59,802 nt of DNA, from contig CABVBU010000017.1 of NCBI GenBank assembly GCA_902496665.1, forward strand, positions 1 to 59,802, in the 5' to 3' direction. This DNA comes from an uncultured Clostridium sp. Its GTDB lineage: Bacteria > Bacillota > Clostridia > Lachnospirales > Lachnospiraceae. A model generated the notes under the pieces. The model saw only the letters and a program-made list of their open reading frames with translations, was not told where the DNA came from and did not search any database. Below are positions 58,946 through 59,802 of the stretch, one piece after another. Numbering within the stretch: the stretch's first letter is position 1; every line of letters starts with the position of its first letter. The position numbers were made by a program, and so were the translations under genes.

Positions 58946-59380
58946 ATGAAGAGCTTTATGGCTAGTCCAGCAACAATTGAGAGAAAATGGTACGTAGTTG
59001 ACGCTACAGGATATACATTAGGTCGTCTGACATCAGAAGTAGCAAAGATCTTAAGAGGAAAGAATAAACCGATCTACACTCCGCACATCGACTGCGGCGA
59101 TTACGTAATCGTAACAAACGCTTCCAAGATCAAAGTTACAGGTAAGAAGTTAGACCAGAAGATCTACTACAGCCACTCCGACTATGTAGGCGGAATGAAA
59201 GAGACAACTTTAAGAGAAATGCTCGAGAAGAAGCCGGAGAAGGTTATCGAGTTAGCAGTTAAGGGAATGCTCCCGAAGGGACCTTTAGGAAGAAGCATGA
59301 TCACAAAACTTCACGTTTACGCTGGCCCGGATCACGAGCAGGCAGCACAGAAGCCGGAAGTTTTAGAAATCAAATTTTAA
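58946..59380 (+). CDS. rplM: Large ribosomal subunit protein L13 (uL13)
   Basis: 144 residues, the normal bacterial length. It begins MKSFMASPATIERKWYVVDA and contains LGRLTSEVAKILRGKNKP, YSHSDYVGGMKE and VKGMLPKGPLGR. Component of the 50S subunit. ATG 58946 has CAGGAGG upstream; the in-frame ATG at 58850 lacks an RBS. Forms the usual pair with rpsI 28 bases later. Confidence 0.98.
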   Translation: MKSFMASPATIERKWYVVDATGYTLGRLTSEVAKILRGKNKPIYTPHIDCGDYVIVTNASKIKVTGKKLDQKIYYSHSDYVGGMKETTLREMLEKKPEKVIELAVKGMLPKGPLGRSMITKLHVYAGPDHEQAAQKPEVLEIKF

Positions 59381-59408
59381 TTAGAGGTCTGAAAGGAGGA
59401 AATTCATA

Positions 59409-59801
59409 ATGGCTAGCACAAAATATTACGGAACAGGCAGAAGAAAAAAATCTATCGCAAGAGTATATCTTGTACCGGGAACAGGTAAGATCACAATCAA
59501 CAAGAGAGATATCGATGAGTACCTTGGTCTTGAGACATTAAAGCTCATCGTTCGTCAGCCGTTAGCAGCAACAGAGACAGCTGATAAGTTCGACGTTATC
59601 GTTAACGTTCGCGGCGGCGGAGTTTCCGGACAGGCAGGCGCTATCCGTCATGGTATCTCCAGAGCTCTGCTTCACGCAGACATCGAGTACCGTCCGGTAT
59701 TAAAGAAAGCTGGTTTCTTAACAAGAGATCCGCGTATGAAAGAAAGAAAGAAGTACGGCCTCAAAGCAGCTCGTCGCGCTCCGCAGTTCAGCAAGCGATA
59801 A
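59409..59801 (+). CDS. rpsI: Small ribosomal subunit protein S9 (uS9)
   Basis: 130 residues, complete, ending in the typical basic tail ...RAPQFSKR whose final arginine reaches the decoding centre. YYGTGRRKKSIARV at the start, VRGGGVSGQAGAIRHGISRAL near 75 and RDPRMKERKKYG near 105 are family signatures. RBS AAAGGAGG. The stop codon ends one base before the window edge. Confidence 0.98.
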   Translation: MASTKYYGTGRRKKSIARVYLVPGTGKITINKRDIDEYLGLETLKLIVRQPLAATETADKFDVIVNVRGGGVSGQAGAIRHGISRALLHADIEYRPVLKKAGFLTRDPRMKERKKYGLKAARRAPQFSKR

Positions 59802-59802
59802 T

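Noticed and set aside
1..59802. tRNA or rRNA genes
   Set aside because: No cloverleaf with the conserved GTTCGA-type T-arm or rRNA-like sequence was recognised by eye; a tRNAscan run would settle it.

Overview
The window reads as chromosomal DNA of a Gram-positive anaerobe of the Lachnospiraceae (Clostridium cluster XIVa). The grounds are the protein character throughout, strong AGGAGG-type ribosome binding sites, sigma-A promoters, many intrinsic terminators, LytR-CpsA-Psr and choline-binding-like wall proteins, a PheB/ThrR-type ACT regulator beside hom, and the ecfA1-ecfA2-ecfT-truA and rplM-rpsI blocks. No species is claimed. No rRNA, tRNA, phage, CRISPR array or full insertion sequence was found.

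Layout. 1-3.3 kb: fusA (5' end cut by the window edge), tuf and a candidate structured RNA. 3.4-9.7 kb: a FeoA-domain protein, a divergent pyruvate-kinase-like protein and, on the minus strand, glycerate kinase, hydroxypyruvate-reductase-like dehydrogenase and an M20 amidohydrolase, with two gene remnants between them. 10-13.7 kb: an OmpR-type two-component system, a small exported protein and a PHP-domain protein. 14-20 kb: an S1-domain protein, a small alarmone synthetase, D-aminoacyl-tRNA deacylase, an M18 aminopeptidase, an exported trigger-factor-like lipoprotein and a HAD phosphatase. 20-22 kb: a 48-residue coiled-coil ORF, a broken wall-binding gene and a large wall-binding protein. 22.5-33.5 kb: a surface polysaccharide cluster (TPP enzyme, SDR, three glycosyltransferases, priming sugar-phosphate transferase, LCP ligase). 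33.9-38.4 kb: pstSCAB-phoU. 38.9-40.9 kb: ACT regulator, homoserine dehydrogenase, DUF2752. 41.2-43.6 kb: two paralogous wall-binding proteins. 43.8-47.7 kb: ecfA1-ecfA2-ecfT-truA. 47.7-57 kb: sodium/solute symporter, histidine kinase, NtrC-type regulator, then an NRAMP-like transporter with pxpA-pxpB-pxpC-ycsI (5-oxoproline use). 57.4-59.8 kb: a MATE exporter behind an attenuator-like RNA, then rplM-rpsI.

The strongest unexpected signal is a set of non-coding palindromic elements. Five complete copies, in two sequence subfamilies, are each exactly 133 bp. They end in related inverted repeats (GTTACTGTTCACG or GTAACTGTTCAGTA) and are flanked by 8-bp direct repeats: perfect for all three copies of one subfamily and 7/8 for both copies of the other. 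A sixth copy is truncated. These are miniature transposable elements (MITEs) caught with their target-site duplications, lying in intergenic control regions (promoter leader, terminator T-tract, next to a ribosome binding site). The GTAA terminus and 8-bp duplication resemble IS66-family ends, which is an inference.

Other points of interest are the structured RNA after tuf, the promoter/anti-terminator/terminator unit before the MATE gene, an NRAMP-fold protein without the DPGN metal motif inside the oxoprolinase cluster, an NtrC-type activator with GAFAGA in place of GAFTGA, TruA with a 98-residue C-terminal extension, and a TPP enzyme with a CxxCxxC insertion.
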